Positions 25,398 through 37,636 of a stretch of 64,000 nucleotides of DNA are shown in pieces (position 1 is the first letter of the stretch; each line of letters starts with the position of its first letter). Where the stretch lies: NCBI RefSeq assembly GCF_900155605.1, contig NZ_LT707420.1, positions 1,142,388 through 1,206,387 of the forward strand, given 5' to 3'. The translations under genes and the position numbers were made by a program. The notes beneath the pieces are model-generated. The model searched no databases, was not told the DNA's origin, and worked only from the letters and a program-made list of their open reading frames with translations. The stretch is from Actinomyces marseillensis (GTDB taxonomy: Bacteria > Actinomycetota > Actinomycetes > Actinomycetales > Actinomycetaceae).

Positions 25398-27296
25398 TTA
25401 GCGGGCACTGTAGATGCCAATGTGTTCGCGTCCGTCACGCTCAACCTCAGTTTGGAGGAAATTCTGAGTGAAGGAGGGGAGGTGGTACCAGAACTGTTCC
25501 TCGCCGCCCCAGAGGTAGTGGACTCCCGGGTCGGCAATCCGCATCGAGTCAGTGTTGGCGTCGTATGAGGTCACGACCATGATGTGGGAGAAGGTCGAGT
25601 TCGGGTGACCGTTGTAGTGGGGGCCGCCTCGGCGTTCTTGAGCATCAACGGCGGTCGGCAATCCCTTGGAGAAGGAGGACTTCACGGAATCGCGAACCTG
25701 CTCGACCGAAGGAGTGTGAATCGTCGTATAGGCGTCGCGCCCCAGCCAACGGTTCATTCCGTATTCGAAACGACGATCGTGGAAGCTCGTGTAGCCGTAT
25801 CCCACGGTGTTCATGTACTCGCGGCTCGCGACGGCATTGATGCTCAGTGGCGTTCCCTGTGCAGAGTGGTGCGCGCCGATCGCGTTGAGGATCATCCACC
25901 CACTGGTCGGACCACAGAAGTAATTATTTGGCTGGCCCGCCCAGGTGACGTTAAAGTCATTGGTGTTATCAAGGATTCCGTGCTCAAACCTCTGCTTGTG
26001 GAGGTTACCTTCCCAATACGCCGGGCCGACGGGGTAACCCAGGTGACCGCGTTCGAAGCCATGCCTACCGTATTCGGCCAGAAGATCGCCAGGAACCGCA
26101 TACGCTCCGGTGCGCGGACTCCAGTAGGCAGTACCACCTTGGAAACGTTGGATAACACCTCCCTTGACTGTAGGTGTCTCTGCTGAGAGGGGATACCCCA
26201 GTTCGCCGTGTTCCCAGCGAGATGCCGCGTAGGCTCCCATGATTGCGCCGTGAACAAAGTAGGACTGAGAGCCTGGATGCCAGTAGGCAGTTCCACCCTG
26301 GAAACGCTGGAAAACACCACCGTTTGCTGAAGGAGTTTCGTCGCTGAGCGGATAGCCGTAGCGCCCGCTTTCATATCCGAACTTTGCATAGGCTGCGAGC
26401 ATTCCGTCGTGCACCAGGTGCACGCCTGTGGAGGGATGCCAGTATGCTGTTCCTCCCTGGAAACTTTGGGACACTCCTGATTTTTGTGCAGGCATCTCCT
26501 CACCTGTTGGGTAGCCCATGAGCCCACGTTCCCAGCCCTGGCCTTCCCACAGATTACGGATACCGCCGGTAACCCTGTGAGCACCAGTGCGCGGGTGGTA
26601 GTAAATCGAGCCGCCGGTGAAGTGTTGGTATGCCCCGCCGTCCGCGGCGTCCTTCATCTCATCGTTCAGAGGCCAGCCCAGCGAGCGGCCTTCTGTTTCT
26701 GCGGTTTTGTAGCGTCCGAGGATTTTGCCCCAGATGGGGTGGGCTCCGCCCTGGCTGCTCCAACGAATTTGGCCGTTTTCATAGGTTTGGACCGCGCCGC
26801 GAATCCCCGAGATGGTCTGGTTCTCTTCGTCAGAGGTTGGGAAACCAAGGGGGCCGTTTTCCCACTTTTGTGCGCTGTAGGCACTGTGGATTCCGTCTCG
26901 CGAGGCGTGTGCGCCGTACCTAGCGGTCCAGTAGATTTGGCCGCCGCGGTAGAACTGAATGAAAGCGCCGTCGCGCAGGGGAACTAGTTCAGAGGTGGCA
27001 GTGCCAAGTACTCCGTTTTCTCCGCCCATGTCCTGCCAGCGCTGGCGAATTACCTCAGCAGGGGACAGCGGCGTCGGGGCTGAAGTAGTTGCGGTTGCGG
27101 TGGGCGCGGCCTCGCTAGGAGTTGCGTGTGCCGAGGCCGTGGGGGAAGTTGATGGCGTCGCCTCGCTGGCCGCGGTGCTGACCGACAGGGAGGGGGATGG
27201 TGAAGCGGAAGAAGAATCTGCGTGTGTTGTAGGGGCAAGTGTAAGCGCAAACAGTGCTGACACTGCACAGATTGATGCGATAGATGAATGCTTCAT
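25398..27296 (-). CDS. secreted LGFP-repeat protein with C39-like cysteine peptidase domain
   Basis: This 632-residue exported protein has a signal peptide (1-26, cut near THADS) and a Ser/Thr/Pro/Ala-rich linker to about 78. Seven LGFP-type repeats follow (about 90-425: GVLGTATSE, GPLGFPTSDE, RSLGWPLNDE, GLMGYPTGEE, GRYGYPLSDE, GELGYPLSAE, GHLGYPVG). The C-terminal papain-fold domain has Gln455, Cys461 (NNYFCGPTSGW), His571 and Asp589 as likely active-site residues. LGFP repeats are known as wall-binding modules in mycolate actinobacteria. AGGAGA precedes ATG 27296 by 8 nt. It is divergent from the galactan genes. Confidence 0.88.
   Translation of the reverse strand: MKHSSIASICAVSALFALTLAPTTHADSSSASPSPSLSVSTAASEATPSTSPTASAHATPSEAAPTATATTSAPTPLSPAEVIRQRWQDMGGENGVLGTATSELVPLRDGAFIQFYRGGQIYWTARYGAHASRDGIHSAYSAQKWENGPLGFPTSDEENQTISGIRGAVQTYENGQIRWSSQGGAHPIWGKILGRYKTAETEGRSLGWPLNDEMKDAADGGAYQHFTGGSIYYHPRTGAHRVTGGIRNLWEGQGWERGLMGYPTGEEMPAQKSGVSQSFQGGTAYWHPSTGVHLVHDGMLAAYAKFGYESGRYGYPLSDETPSANGGVFQRFQGGTAYWHPGSQSYFVHGAIMGAYAASRWEHGELGYPLSAETPTVKGGVIQRFQGGTAYWSPRTGAYAVPGDLLAEYGRHGFERGHLGYPVGPAYWEGNLHKQRFEHGILDNTNDFNVTWAGQPNNYFCGPTSGWMILNAIGAHHSAQGTPLSINAVASREYMNTVGYGYTSFHDRRFEYGMNRWLGRDAYTTIHTPSVEQVRDSVKSSFSKGLPTAVDAQERRGGPHYNGHPNSTFSHIMVVTSYDANTDSMRIADPGVHYLWGGEEQFWYHLPSFTQNFLQTEVERDGREHIGIYSAR
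25970..27030 (-). repeat. LGFP-repeat coding region
   Basis: Seven repeat units of about 50 codons give visible DNA repetition, strongest around the block encoding RFQGGTAYW, which recurs near 26130, 26290 and 26450 (about 160 bp apart). It is coding repetition, not an intergenic array. Confidence 0.8.
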
Positions 27297-27379
27297 GAAG
27301 AAGTCTCCTGGGGGGGGCAATGAAACTTACTCTTCAAACACCCTAACTCAAGCGATAGCACGACAGGTGAGCTTGGCTT

Positions 27380-27400
27380 GGCAATTTCCTCACAATTGCC
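27380..27400. promoter_or_regulatory. 7-bp-arm dyad in the divergent LGFP/galactan intergenic region, candidate operator
   Basis: GGCAATT (27380-27386) and AATTGCC (27394-27400) form perfect inverted arms separated by 7 bp. The dyad ends 2 bp before the -10-like TAGGCT (27403-27408) of the plus-strand operon and covers the -35 position, a suitable place for a repressor or activator dimer. Confidence 0.5.
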
Positions 27401-27402
27401 CG

Positions 27403-27414
27403 TAGGCTTATCTC
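27403..27414 (+). promoter_or_regulatory. -10 element of a likely leaderless promoter for the galactan operon
   Basis: TAGGCT at 27403-27408 ends 6 nt before ATG 27415 and there is no SD sequence. TTGGCA at 27378 could be a -35 with a long 19-bp spacer. Confidence 0.5.
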
Positions 27415-28412
27415 ATGAGCAATCCACGAGTCATCGCCGTCGTCGTTGCATGGAACCGAGCAGCACTTTTACGTGAAACTCTTGACGGGCTTGCCGCTCA
27501 GACCCGCCCTCTTGATGGCGTTGTTGTGGTTGATAACGCGTCCAGTGATGAGACTCCGCAACTCATTGCTTCTCACCCCGTCGTTTCCAACGTCGTCACC
27601 TTGCCGCAAAACTACGGTGGCGCTGGTGGTTTCGCTGCCGGAATTGCCAGGGCAATGACTTTGGGAGCCGATCTCGTGTGGATCATGGATGACGACACGA
27701 TCCCCACTCCAAGCGCGCTCGAAGTTTTGCTTCAGACCCGCGAAGAATACCCCGGCACGCCGGCCGTTCTGGCATGTCGAGCCGATTGGATTGATGGACG
27801 CGAGCACCCGATGAATGCGCCTCGTGAGCGCTTCTTGATCTCGCGTGAGCTTCGTGAACACGCGGCTGCCGTAGGTGCGCGTCAGATCCGCACTGCGTCC
27901 TTCGTTGCGATCATGATCGATGCCCGCGCGATTGAAGAAGAAGGGCTTCCGGAAGCCGCCTACTTCTTGTGGAATGACGATTTTGAATACACCGCGCGTC
28001 TTCTCAAAGGACGGGTGGGACTTTACGTGGATGGCGCACGTGTTGAGCATCGGACGAAGACTTTTGGAAACTCCACTGCCGACCCGGGGCCGCGTTTCTA
28101 CAACGAAGTTCGTAACAAGGTCTGGGCGCTTGGTACCTCGTCTGGTTTTGGGCTCTTTGATCGCTGTGCTTTTGGGGCGGCGACCGCGCTGCGCTGGGCA
28201 AAGATGCTTGCGGCGTCTTCCGATCGCTCGGCTGCTGTGGAGTACCTGCGAGAGGGTTTGCGTGATGCATGGCGTCCGCCTCTGCGCTCAAGCGAGATCC
28301 TTCATCTGACGGAAGTTGCCGATGAAGTCGCTGCTCTTGAACAGGGCCGGCGCGCTTGCGGGTGCGGATGTTCCTCTTCTGGGGCGCGCGAGTGCTCTAA
28401 GGGGGAGCATCA

Positions 28413-28416
<4 letters not shown>
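27415..28416 (+). CDS. GT2 glycosyltransferase, GlfT1-like (galactan-initiating)
   Basis: This 333-residue GT-A fold protein begins VIAVVVAWNRAALLRETLDGL, followed by DNASSDET, NYGGAGGFAAGIARA (65-80), the nucleotide-metal motif MDDD (91-94) and WNDDFEYTARL (about 187). This pattern is shared with mycobacterial GlfT1, which adds the first galactofuranose units to the lipid-linked linker. The neighbours glf, Wzm/Wzt and GlfT2-like support a galactan role. The C-terminus is unusual: about 20 residues rich in Cys, Gly and Ser (ACGCGCSSSGARECSKG). It overlaps the next gene by 4 nt. Confidence 0.85.
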
Positions 28417-31372
<2,956 letters not shown>

Positions 31373-31373
<1 letters not shown>

Positions 31374-32101
31374 TGACTGAAGTTATTCGCGTTGAAGATG
31401 TTGTTAAAGAATTCGCACTGCGTAATACGCACACCTTGAAGGATCGTTTGGTCTGGAGCCTGACGGGGCGCCGCAGCCAATTGGTCAATCACTTCCGAGC
31501 CCTTGACCACGTGAGTTTCACGGTCGAACAGGGAGACTCAATCGGTCTGATCGGCTTCAACGGTTCAGGTAAGTCGACCATGCTCAAGCTCATTTCCGGT
31601 GTTATTACCCCGGACGAGGGCTCAGTGGGATACCGCGGCCGCATGGCCGGTCTTATTGAAGTCGGTGCGGGCTTCCACCCAGACCTGACGGGCCGGGAAA
31701 ATGTCTTCCTGAACGGCGCAATTCTGGGCATGAGTAAAGAGCAGATCGAAGCTGCTTTTGACGATATTGTCGCTTTTTCGGAGATTGAGAAGTTTATCGA
31801 TACCGAGGTGAAGTTCTACTCCTCGGGTATGTTCTTGCGTTTGGCTTTCGCAGTCGCAGTGCACACCAGCCCGGATATCTTCCTTGTTGATGAGATTTTG
31901 GCTGTGGGCGACGAACCCTTCCAGCGCAAGTGCCTTGATCGTATCCATGAGATGCAAGAACAAGGGACCTCCTTGGTGATTGTGAGCCACGACCTGGACC
32001 TGATTGCGCGCCTGTGCAATAGGGGAGTGCTGCTGCACCACGGTGAGCTTCTTGTTGATGGAAGCGCGCAAGAAGCAGTCGATCGACTGCGTTCCCTCTG
32101 A
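31373..32101 (+). CDS. ABC-2 type polysaccharide exporter, ATPase (Wzt-like)
   Basis: This 242-residue nucleotide-binding subunit pairs with the preceding permease. Walker A is GFNGSGKST (about 59-67), the signature YSSGMFLRLAFA, Walker B DIFLVDEILAVGDEPF, and the switch histidine lies in VIVSHDLD. The family-specific N-terminal stretch FALRNTHTLKDRLV is present, but there is no C-terminal carbohydrate-binding extension, so it belongs to the shorter TagH/Wzt class. AGGAG lies 5 nt before ATG, which shares a base with the permease stop. Confidence 0.95.
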
Positions 32102-32128
32102 TACCTCGCACCTAGATCAGGAGAGAAA

Positions 32129-34129
32129 ATGGCATGGCTCTCGGTGATCGTTCCGGCGCTTGTGCTGGCTGCGATCCTGTACATTCCCGGAATTGCGGTT
32201 AACGCTCTTTTCCTGCGTAAACGTCTCTATACGGTCGGTTTTGCACCCGTGACGGGAGCAGCGATCTTGGGCTTCGCGTCACTTGCGAGCGGCGTTATTC
32301 GAGGACACTGGAGCCTGAAGTTTGTCCTATGCTGCGACATCGGTGTGTTCATCGTAGTTGCGGGGATCATGTGGTTGTGTGGTTCGAGGCCAAGGCATTG
32401 GCTTGAGAACTATAAGAGGCTTTTCTCGGGCTGGGCGGGGTCGCGTGCCATCGGCCTGGTTGGGGCACTGATTGTTAATGCAGTGATCGCAATCGGAGTT
32501 TTCATCCGCTCTGTTCCCTCTCCCCAGGCTTTCTTCTCGACCTACGACACCCCCTTCCATATGTCAGTGATCCGCTGGCTGATCGAAAGCGGAGACGGAT
32601 CCTCACTTCATAGCGCAGCTGTTGACGGCACCGTTGGCTCCCACTTCTATCCCGCTCTGTGGCACGGCTGGGTATCTATGGTGATTTCCGGCTTGGGAAC
32701 CCCCATGACGGTTGCGATTAACGCCTCGTGCTTGGTGGTTTTGCTGACCATTTGGCCGCTTTCCTCTGCCGTTCTGACGGACGTGCTTTTTGGGAAGAAG
32801 GTGCGCCTATCGCCAGTTTTTGCCGTTCTGGTTTCTTCGCTTTTTGCGGCATATCCCTGGGGATTGCTTGCCTTCGGAGTCTTGTACTCAAACTTCTTCT
32901 CCTACGCGCTCGCGCCTGCTTACCTTGCGGCATTTGTTCTTTTGCTTCGAGGCGTTCTTGTCAAGCAATTCAAGGGTGCTGAGCTCTGCGGTCTGATTCT
33001 GATTGCTATTGGTGGTTTTGCAGCCATTGCCTTGGCTCAGCCCAACTCGGTCTTCACCCTTGCGGTTATTCTCTTCCCCTACGTGGTTGCTCTTGCTTTC
33101 AACCAGGTGCGTCGTTCGAGTGGGAGCACTATTAAGGCAGCCTTGGTCGCAATTGTGCTGGTCGCTCTGGCAGCTTGCCTGTGGTATGCACTGTATAGAG
33201 CTCCGTTCATGCAACGCACCGTTACATGGCGTTGGGATTCCTTCCAAAGTCCAAAACGCGCGATTGCGGCGGTCCTTCTTCTGTCGACGAATGCAGGATC
33301 GGTGCGTTTGGCTGCACAGTGGCTCCTTGCCATTGGCGTTGCCATCGGTGGTCTTCTTGCCGTCATCAAATACCGTCGGGCCTGGCTTGTCATTTCCTAC
33401 GCATTCATCGCCGCGCTCTATGTTTTGTGTGCGGGCTTTGAAGGTAAATTCCGAAACATCGCAACGGGTTTCTGGTATCACGACTCTTATCGCCCCGCCG
33501 GTGCGATGTCAATCCTTGCGGTTCCGTTGATGGCGCTTGCTCTTGCGTGGCTGATCGAAAGTCTTGTGAAGACATCACATCCCAAGGGCGCCGCTCTTCG
33601 TTTCATTTCCTCTGCGCTCGTTTATGCTCTGATCGCGGCGGTCACGCTGACTGGGGGAAATATCAAGTGGCGCATTGATACGATGAATGACCATGCCCAG
33701 GACCGTCAGGATCACTACACCTATTCTGATGAGATTGCCTTCATGGATGAGGCGCGCCAGATCACCGGAACTCAAGGGAAGGTCGCTAATGATCCCTTCG
33801 ATGGTTCGATGTTTGGATACGCAACCAGTGGATTGCCAGTTGTCTTCACTTCCATGCCGGGGAACTGGATTGGCCAGATGAAGCCGGATGCTCTTGTCAT
33901 CATGAATGACTTGTATAAGGTTTCCGAAGACCCGCAAGAAATTTGTCCGGTGATCCAACAAGAGGATATCCGCTACGCGATTGTTCTTGAGCGTCATCGA
34001 CAGATCTTTGATGAACACTCACCTTGGACCGGCATTCGGAACATTACTCCGGAAACACCCGGTTTTGAGCGTGTTCTGGAACGCGGACCATACAGTCTTT
34101 ACAAGATCACTGCCTGCGGTCTTGGCTAA
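32129..34129 (+). CDS. polytopic membrane protein, DUF6541-type
   Basis: This 666-residue protein has about 12 or more hydrophobic helices across residues 5-520 and an extracytoplasmic C-terminal domain with GKVANDPFDGSMFGYATSGLPV. The overall layout (STYDTPFHMSVIRWLIESG between helices) resembles GT-C fold glycosyltransferases, and it matches my memory of DUF6541 proteins in actinobacterial wall loci. A role adding sugars to the exported polymer outside the membrane is an inference. CAGGAGAG lies just before the ATG. It sits between the exporter and the GlfT2-like gene. Confidence 0.8.
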   Translation: MAWLSVIVPALVLAAILYIPGIAVNALFLRKRLYTVGFAPVTGAAILGFASLASGVIRGHWSLKFVLCCDIGVFIVVAGIMWLCGSRPRHWLENYKRLFSGWAGSRAIGLVGALIVNAVIAIGVFIRSVPSPQAFFSTYDTPFHMSVIRWLIESGDGSSLHSAAVDGTVGSHFYPALWHGWVSMVISGLGTPMTVAINASCLVVLLTIWPLSSAVLTDVLFGKKVRLSPVFAVLVSSLFAAYPWGLLAFGVLYSNFFSYALAPAYLAAFVLLLRGVLVKQFKGAELCGLILIAIGGFAAIALAQPNSVFTLAVILFPYVVALAFNQVRRSSGSTIKAALVAIVLVALAACLWYALYRAPFMQRTVTWRWDSFQSPKRAIAAVLLLSTNAGSVRLAAQWLLAIGVAIGGLLAVIKYRRAWLVISYAFIAALYVLCAGFEGKFRNIATGFWYHDSYRPAGAMSILAVPLMALALAWLIESLVKTSHPKGAALRFISSALVYALIAAVTLTGGNIKWRIDTMNDHAQDRQDHYTYSDEIAFMDEARQITGTQGKVANDPFDGSMFGYATSGLPVVFTSMPGNWIGQMKPDALVIMNDLYKVSEDPQEICPVIQQEDIRYAIVLERHRQIFDEHSPWTGIRNITPETPGFERVLERGPYSLYKITACGLG

Positions 34130-34221
34130 GAGTCAACGCCTCTGCGGTGCTGTGACATAGATTTTCTTCCGTTTTCTCACATAGACTTGCCACATAAGTG
34201 CACACAATGAAGGAGTGTCGC

Positions 34222-36180
34222 GTGAAAGAAAAAAGTGAAGCGGTCGCTGAAAGAACTGTGACCGAACAGCAGTGGGTTCCCGTTCAGCGCGTAGTGTTTC
34301 CAGGAGAAAGCGACACCTCGTTGTGGCCGCTCTATGTGGACTGGGGAGTTGCCCCTTCCAGCGCGGCGCTGAGTGCGTCGCAAGGAGACGAGAAGGCCCT
34401 GACTCTTCGGCAGTTTGAGATGCCGCGCGGCGTCGACGCAACACGCACGTCAATGCTCATTCCTGCTCGTGAACGTCTCTCCCTTGCAACCTACTTCAAT
34501 GCATTCCCTGCCTCCTATTGGCAGCGTTGGACGGATGTTCGAAATATTCGTCTGACTCTGAAGCTGTCAAAGAGGGCCGTTGTTGAGGTCATGCGTTCTT
34601 CTGCGCGCGGTACTTTTACTCCCGTTGCAACCCGGGCAGGATCTGGTGAACTGAGCTTTGATATTCCGCTGAACCGTTTCGGTGACGGTGGCTGGATCTG
34701 GCCGGAAATCACTGCTCTCAAGGAAGACGTCGAACTGGAATGGGGAACCTGGTCAGTGCCTACGCGCGAAGGTGACCGTCACGCCAATGTGACCGTGGGT
34801 ATCACCACCTACAACCTTCCTGAAGACTGCTTGACGCAAGCGGAGCGCTTCCAAGCAGAACCCGATGTCCTTGAACACATCGCCGAGATTCTCATTGTCG
34901 ATCAGGGCAATAAGAACGTGAAGGACTGCGAGCGTTACCCGCGTCTTCAAGAAGAACTGGGAAGTAAACTCCGTGTCATCGAGCAGGCGAACCTGGGTGG
35001 TTCCGGTGGCTTCTCTCGCGGCATGTACGAGATGCTCAAGAACCCCGATTCGGACTACGTCCTGCTGCTCGACGATGACGCCGTCATCGAGCCTGAAGGT
35101 TTGCTCCGCGCCCTCGCCTTCGCAGAGCACACGCTGACCCCGACGATTGTCGGCGGCCACATGTTCAATGCGAATGAGCGTACGATCTTGCACTCGATGG
35201 GTGAGACTATCGATGCTCACAAGTTCTGGTGGGGAGCTGTCAACCCCGAACTCGCAACGGTTGACTTGGCTCAGCGCACCATCCGCAATGATCCTCGCCT
35301 GAACCGCCGCATCGATGTTGCCTACAACGGTTGGTGGATGTGCTTGATCCCCAAGCCCGTCGTTGCTGAGATCGGTCTATCCCTGCCCTTCTTTATCAAG
35401 TGGGACGACTCCGAATACGGTCTGCGTGCAGCAGAGCACGGATTCCCGACGGTCTCTCTGCCCGGCGCTGCCGTGTGGCACGTGCCGTGGACCGAAAAAG
35501 ACGACGGTCTGGATTGGCAGGCTTACTTCCACCAGCGCAACCGTTGGGTTGCAGCACTGCTGCACTCTCCCTACCCGCGCGGTGCATCCTTCCCGAAGAC
35601 TTCGCTGGCCTCGGACGTTCGCGCGCTGCTCTCGCTGCAGTACTACAGCGCCGATCTGCGCCGCCAAGGACTCAAGGATGTCTTGCTTGGCCCTGGCCAC
35701 CTGCACCCGTCAATGCACACCCGCGCTGCGGAGGCACGTGCTAAGGCAAAGGAATACACGGACGCGCGCCTGATGACTGAGGCCGCAGACTTTCCGGCGG
35801 TGCATCGCAAGAAGCCCGCTCCAGTGGGAACAAAGCCGGATTCACGTGCCCAGTTCATCTCGAAAGCAATCGCTGGTATCACCAAGCAATTCCTGCCTGA
35901 AGGAGAACACCGTGAAGATCGTGTTGAGGATGTTCTCTCCAGCACGGATGCTCGTTGGTGGAGGCTCGCAAACCTCAACTCTGCGCTGGTATCGAACGCA
36001 GAAGGCTCCGGAGCATGGCGCTACCAGCGCGATGCCAAGCACTACCGTCGTGCTCTGACAGAGAGCATTGCGCTACACGCGGAGCTCATTCGTCGTTGGG
36101 CCTCGCTCAGTCGTGAGTATCGGGAAGCTCTTCCAGAACTGGTCTCCGTCCAGGCTTGGGAAAAGACTTTCGGTCTGTGA
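34222..36180 (+). CDS. GlfT2-like polymerising galactofuranosyltransferase
   Basis: This 652-residue protein has the domain plan of mycobacterial GlfT2: an N-terminal beta-sandwich (about 15-180), a GT-A domain (about 190-430), and a C-terminal helical region. Diagnostic residues align: LLLDDDAVIEP (DDD at 284-286), FIKWDDSEYGLRAAEHG (acidic pair 395-396), and VWHVPW (His420). GlfT2 extends galactan with alternating beta-1,5 and beta-1,6 Galf. GTG 34222 has AAGGAG 6 nt upstream; earlier in-frame ATGs lack support. A long hairpin terminator follows directly. Confidence 0.92.
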   Translation: MKEKSEAVAERTVTEQQWVPVQRVVFPGESDTSLWPLYVDWGVAPSSAALSASQGDEKALTLRQFEMPRGVDATRTSMLIPARERLSLATYFNAFPASYWQRWTDVRNIRLTLKLSKRAVVEVMRSSARGTFTPVATRAGSGELSFDIPLNRFGDGGWIWPEITALKEDVELEWGTWSVPTREGDRHANVTVGITTYNLPEDCLTQAERFQAEPDVLEHIAEILIVDQGNKNVKDCERYPRLQEELGSKLRVIEQANLGGSGGFSRGMYEMLKNPDSDYVLLLDDDAVIEPEGLLRALAFAEHTLTPTIVGGHMFNANERTILHSMGETIDAHKFWWGAVNPELATVDLAQRTIRNDPRLNRRIDVAYNGWWMCLIPKPVVAEIGLSLPFFIKWDDSEYGLRAAEHGFPTVSLPGAAVWHVPWTEKDDGLDWQAYFHQRNRWVAALLHSPYPRGASFPKTSLASDVRALLSLQYYSADLRRQGLKDVLLGPGHLHPSMHTRAAEARAKAKEYTDARLMTEAADFPAVHRKKPAPVGTKPDSRAQFISKAIAGITKQFLPEGEHREDRVEDVLSSTDARWWRLANLNSALVSNAEGSGAWRYQRDAKHYRRALTESIALHAELIRRWASLSREYREALPELVSVQAWEKTFGL

Positions 36181-36181
36181 G

Positions 36182-36227
36182 ATAAGGGAAGGTGCGAGCG
36201 GCTCAAACTGCTCACACCTTCCCTTAT
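36182..36227 (+). terminator. long inverted repeat, terminator after the galactan operon
   Basis: Arms 36182-36199 and 36210-36227 pair over 17 positions with a single C-A mismatch; the loop is 10 nt. There is only a short T-poor tail (TATTCA), so it could equally be an mRNA-stabilising 3-prime structure. Confidence 0.75.
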
Positions 36228-36278
36228 TCACGCGAAAATGAGTTCTTGATCTGTCGATCATAGGTGGAAAGAACAAAA

Positions 36279-37415
36279 ATGAGTGCTGCACAAATTGGGA
36301 AGCCAGCCGCGAAACGTCATTGGGAACTCGAACTTCTGCGTATATTCTCGATGTTCCTTATTGTCGCGACGCACTATTTTGCTTCCGATGATTCTCCCTC
36401 ACGGATAGATCCAGCACTCGCCCAGTCATGGAAATCAGCACTCCACGCGGTCACGATCATGCCGGGACAAGTAGGCGTGACGATTTTCGTTCTTATCTCA
36501 GCCTACTTTTTATCACGTAGTACACGCAGCCCGTTCACACGAGTAGCAAAAATCTGGATTCAGACCTTCATATATTCGTGTGGATTATGGGGTGCTTACT
36601 TTGTTCTCTCGCTCCTTGTAGGATCCAGCCAGTATTTTGTCAATCCTCGTTCTATCCTGATGTCCGTATTCCCAGTGACATTCGGAGCGTACTGGTTCAT
36701 CAGTGCATACGTTGTGATGGTGATTGTCGCGCCCTATATCAATATTCTTCTTGACGCGACCTCAGCTCGGCAGCACGGGGCACTGCTGTGCCTATCGCTG
36801 TGGATTACCTTTATCTGGCATATTCTGAACCCGGCAAACACATGGGCTTTTACCGATGCGTCCTATCTGTGCACTCTCTATCTCATCGGGGCTTTGATTC
36901 GTCGACACGAAGATCGCCTGCCTCGCGTGCGTTGGTATTTCGCGATGGTGATGATGATACTCTGTGCGCTCATTTGCATGGTTGGTACGCATACAATTGC
37001 GGGTTCTTCTTTCCTCAGGGAACAGTTGTACTACCCAGGAAATCTCTTCACAGCCGGTACGGGGGCGTCTCCGATCCTTTCCGTGATTTGTGGCGTGCTT
37101 ATTTTCATCATGACGCTTCAGTACATTTCAGGCCGTACGCATGCTTCGACGCATGAGAGAATCTCTTCCCTTGTCCTGACGCTTTCTCCAGCAACTTTTG
37201 GCGTCTATCTTCTTCACGAGAACTTTATTTTTAAGCCCCACCTGTGGGGACTTGTTTTCTCGGTTCCCAGCCCCAGTGGAGTATGGCGACTTGCATACGC
37301 GTCTTTGAGTATCGTGCTTATTTATCTGGTGCTTTTAGCTGTATGTTTCGTAATTTTTCGGCTCGTTGTTCAGCCGTGCGAAAAAGCTTTTTTGAAAGTG
37401 CTTTCCCGGCCCTAG
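36279..37415 (+). CDS. membrane acyltransferase family 3 protein
   Basis: This 378-residue protein with about ten membrane helices belongs to the acyltransferase-3 family, which moves acetyl or other acyl groups onto extracytoplasmic sugars. HWELELLRIFSMFLIVATHYF near residue 20 holds the conserved early histidine region, and TFGAYWFISAYVVM is also typical. The likely target is the adjacent exported polymer. Base composition looks more A+T-rich than in the neighbours, and codon choice is looser, which suggests later acquisition. ATG 36279 follows GGTGGAAAG; it lies after a terminator, so it probably has its own promoter. Confidence 0.88.
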   Translation: MSAAQIGKPAAKRHWELELLRIFSMFLIVATHYFASDDSPSRIDPALAQSWKSALHAVTIMPGQVGVTIFVLISAYFLSRSTRSPFTRVAKIWIQTFIYSCGLWGAYFVLSLLVGSSQYFVNPRSILMSVFPVTFGAYWFISAYVVMVIVAPYINILLDATSARQHGALLCLSLWITFIWHILNPANTWAFTDASYLCTLYLIGALIRRHEDRLPRVRWYFAMVMMILCALICMVGTHTIAGSSFLREQLYYPGNLFTAGTGASPILSVICGVLIFIMTLQYISGRTHASTHERISSLVLTLSPATFGVYLLHENFIFKPHLWGLVFSVPSPSGVWRLAYASLSIVLIYLVLLAVCFVIFRLVVQPCEKAFLKVLSRP

Positions 37416-37636
37416 AGTGCGGGCTTGCCGGCGGCTTCTTCCTCGACGAATACCTGAGTACAAGCATCCGAACAATCCCGAGGGCGTCAAATAAGGTAAT
37501 TGTCTGCGCCAAGCGCTGTTAGAAAACAGACTTGCCGGGGGCGCTGTCTCGCTAAATTGCAGTGATCTTCGCTAGGCTATACGCATGAGTGCAGGCTCTG
37601 CCTGTGACCCCCGACGTCGGAGAAAAGGAATTCAAG
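37416..37636. other. intergenic region without a recognisable gene
   Basis: I can support no complete gene here. Short open frames on both strands across 37416-37520 could be a decayed coding remnant. TAGGCT (37573-37578) lies 6 nt before an ATG at 37585 that opens a 47-codon frame overlapping the next gene out of frame. The same element may serve simply as the promoter of that next gene. Confidence 0.4.

Noticed and set aside
26120..26480. Regularly spaced near-identical DNA blocks resembling a CRISPR array
   Set aside because: The repeats are about 160 bp apart, in frame, and encode LGFP repeat units; no cas genes are nearby.
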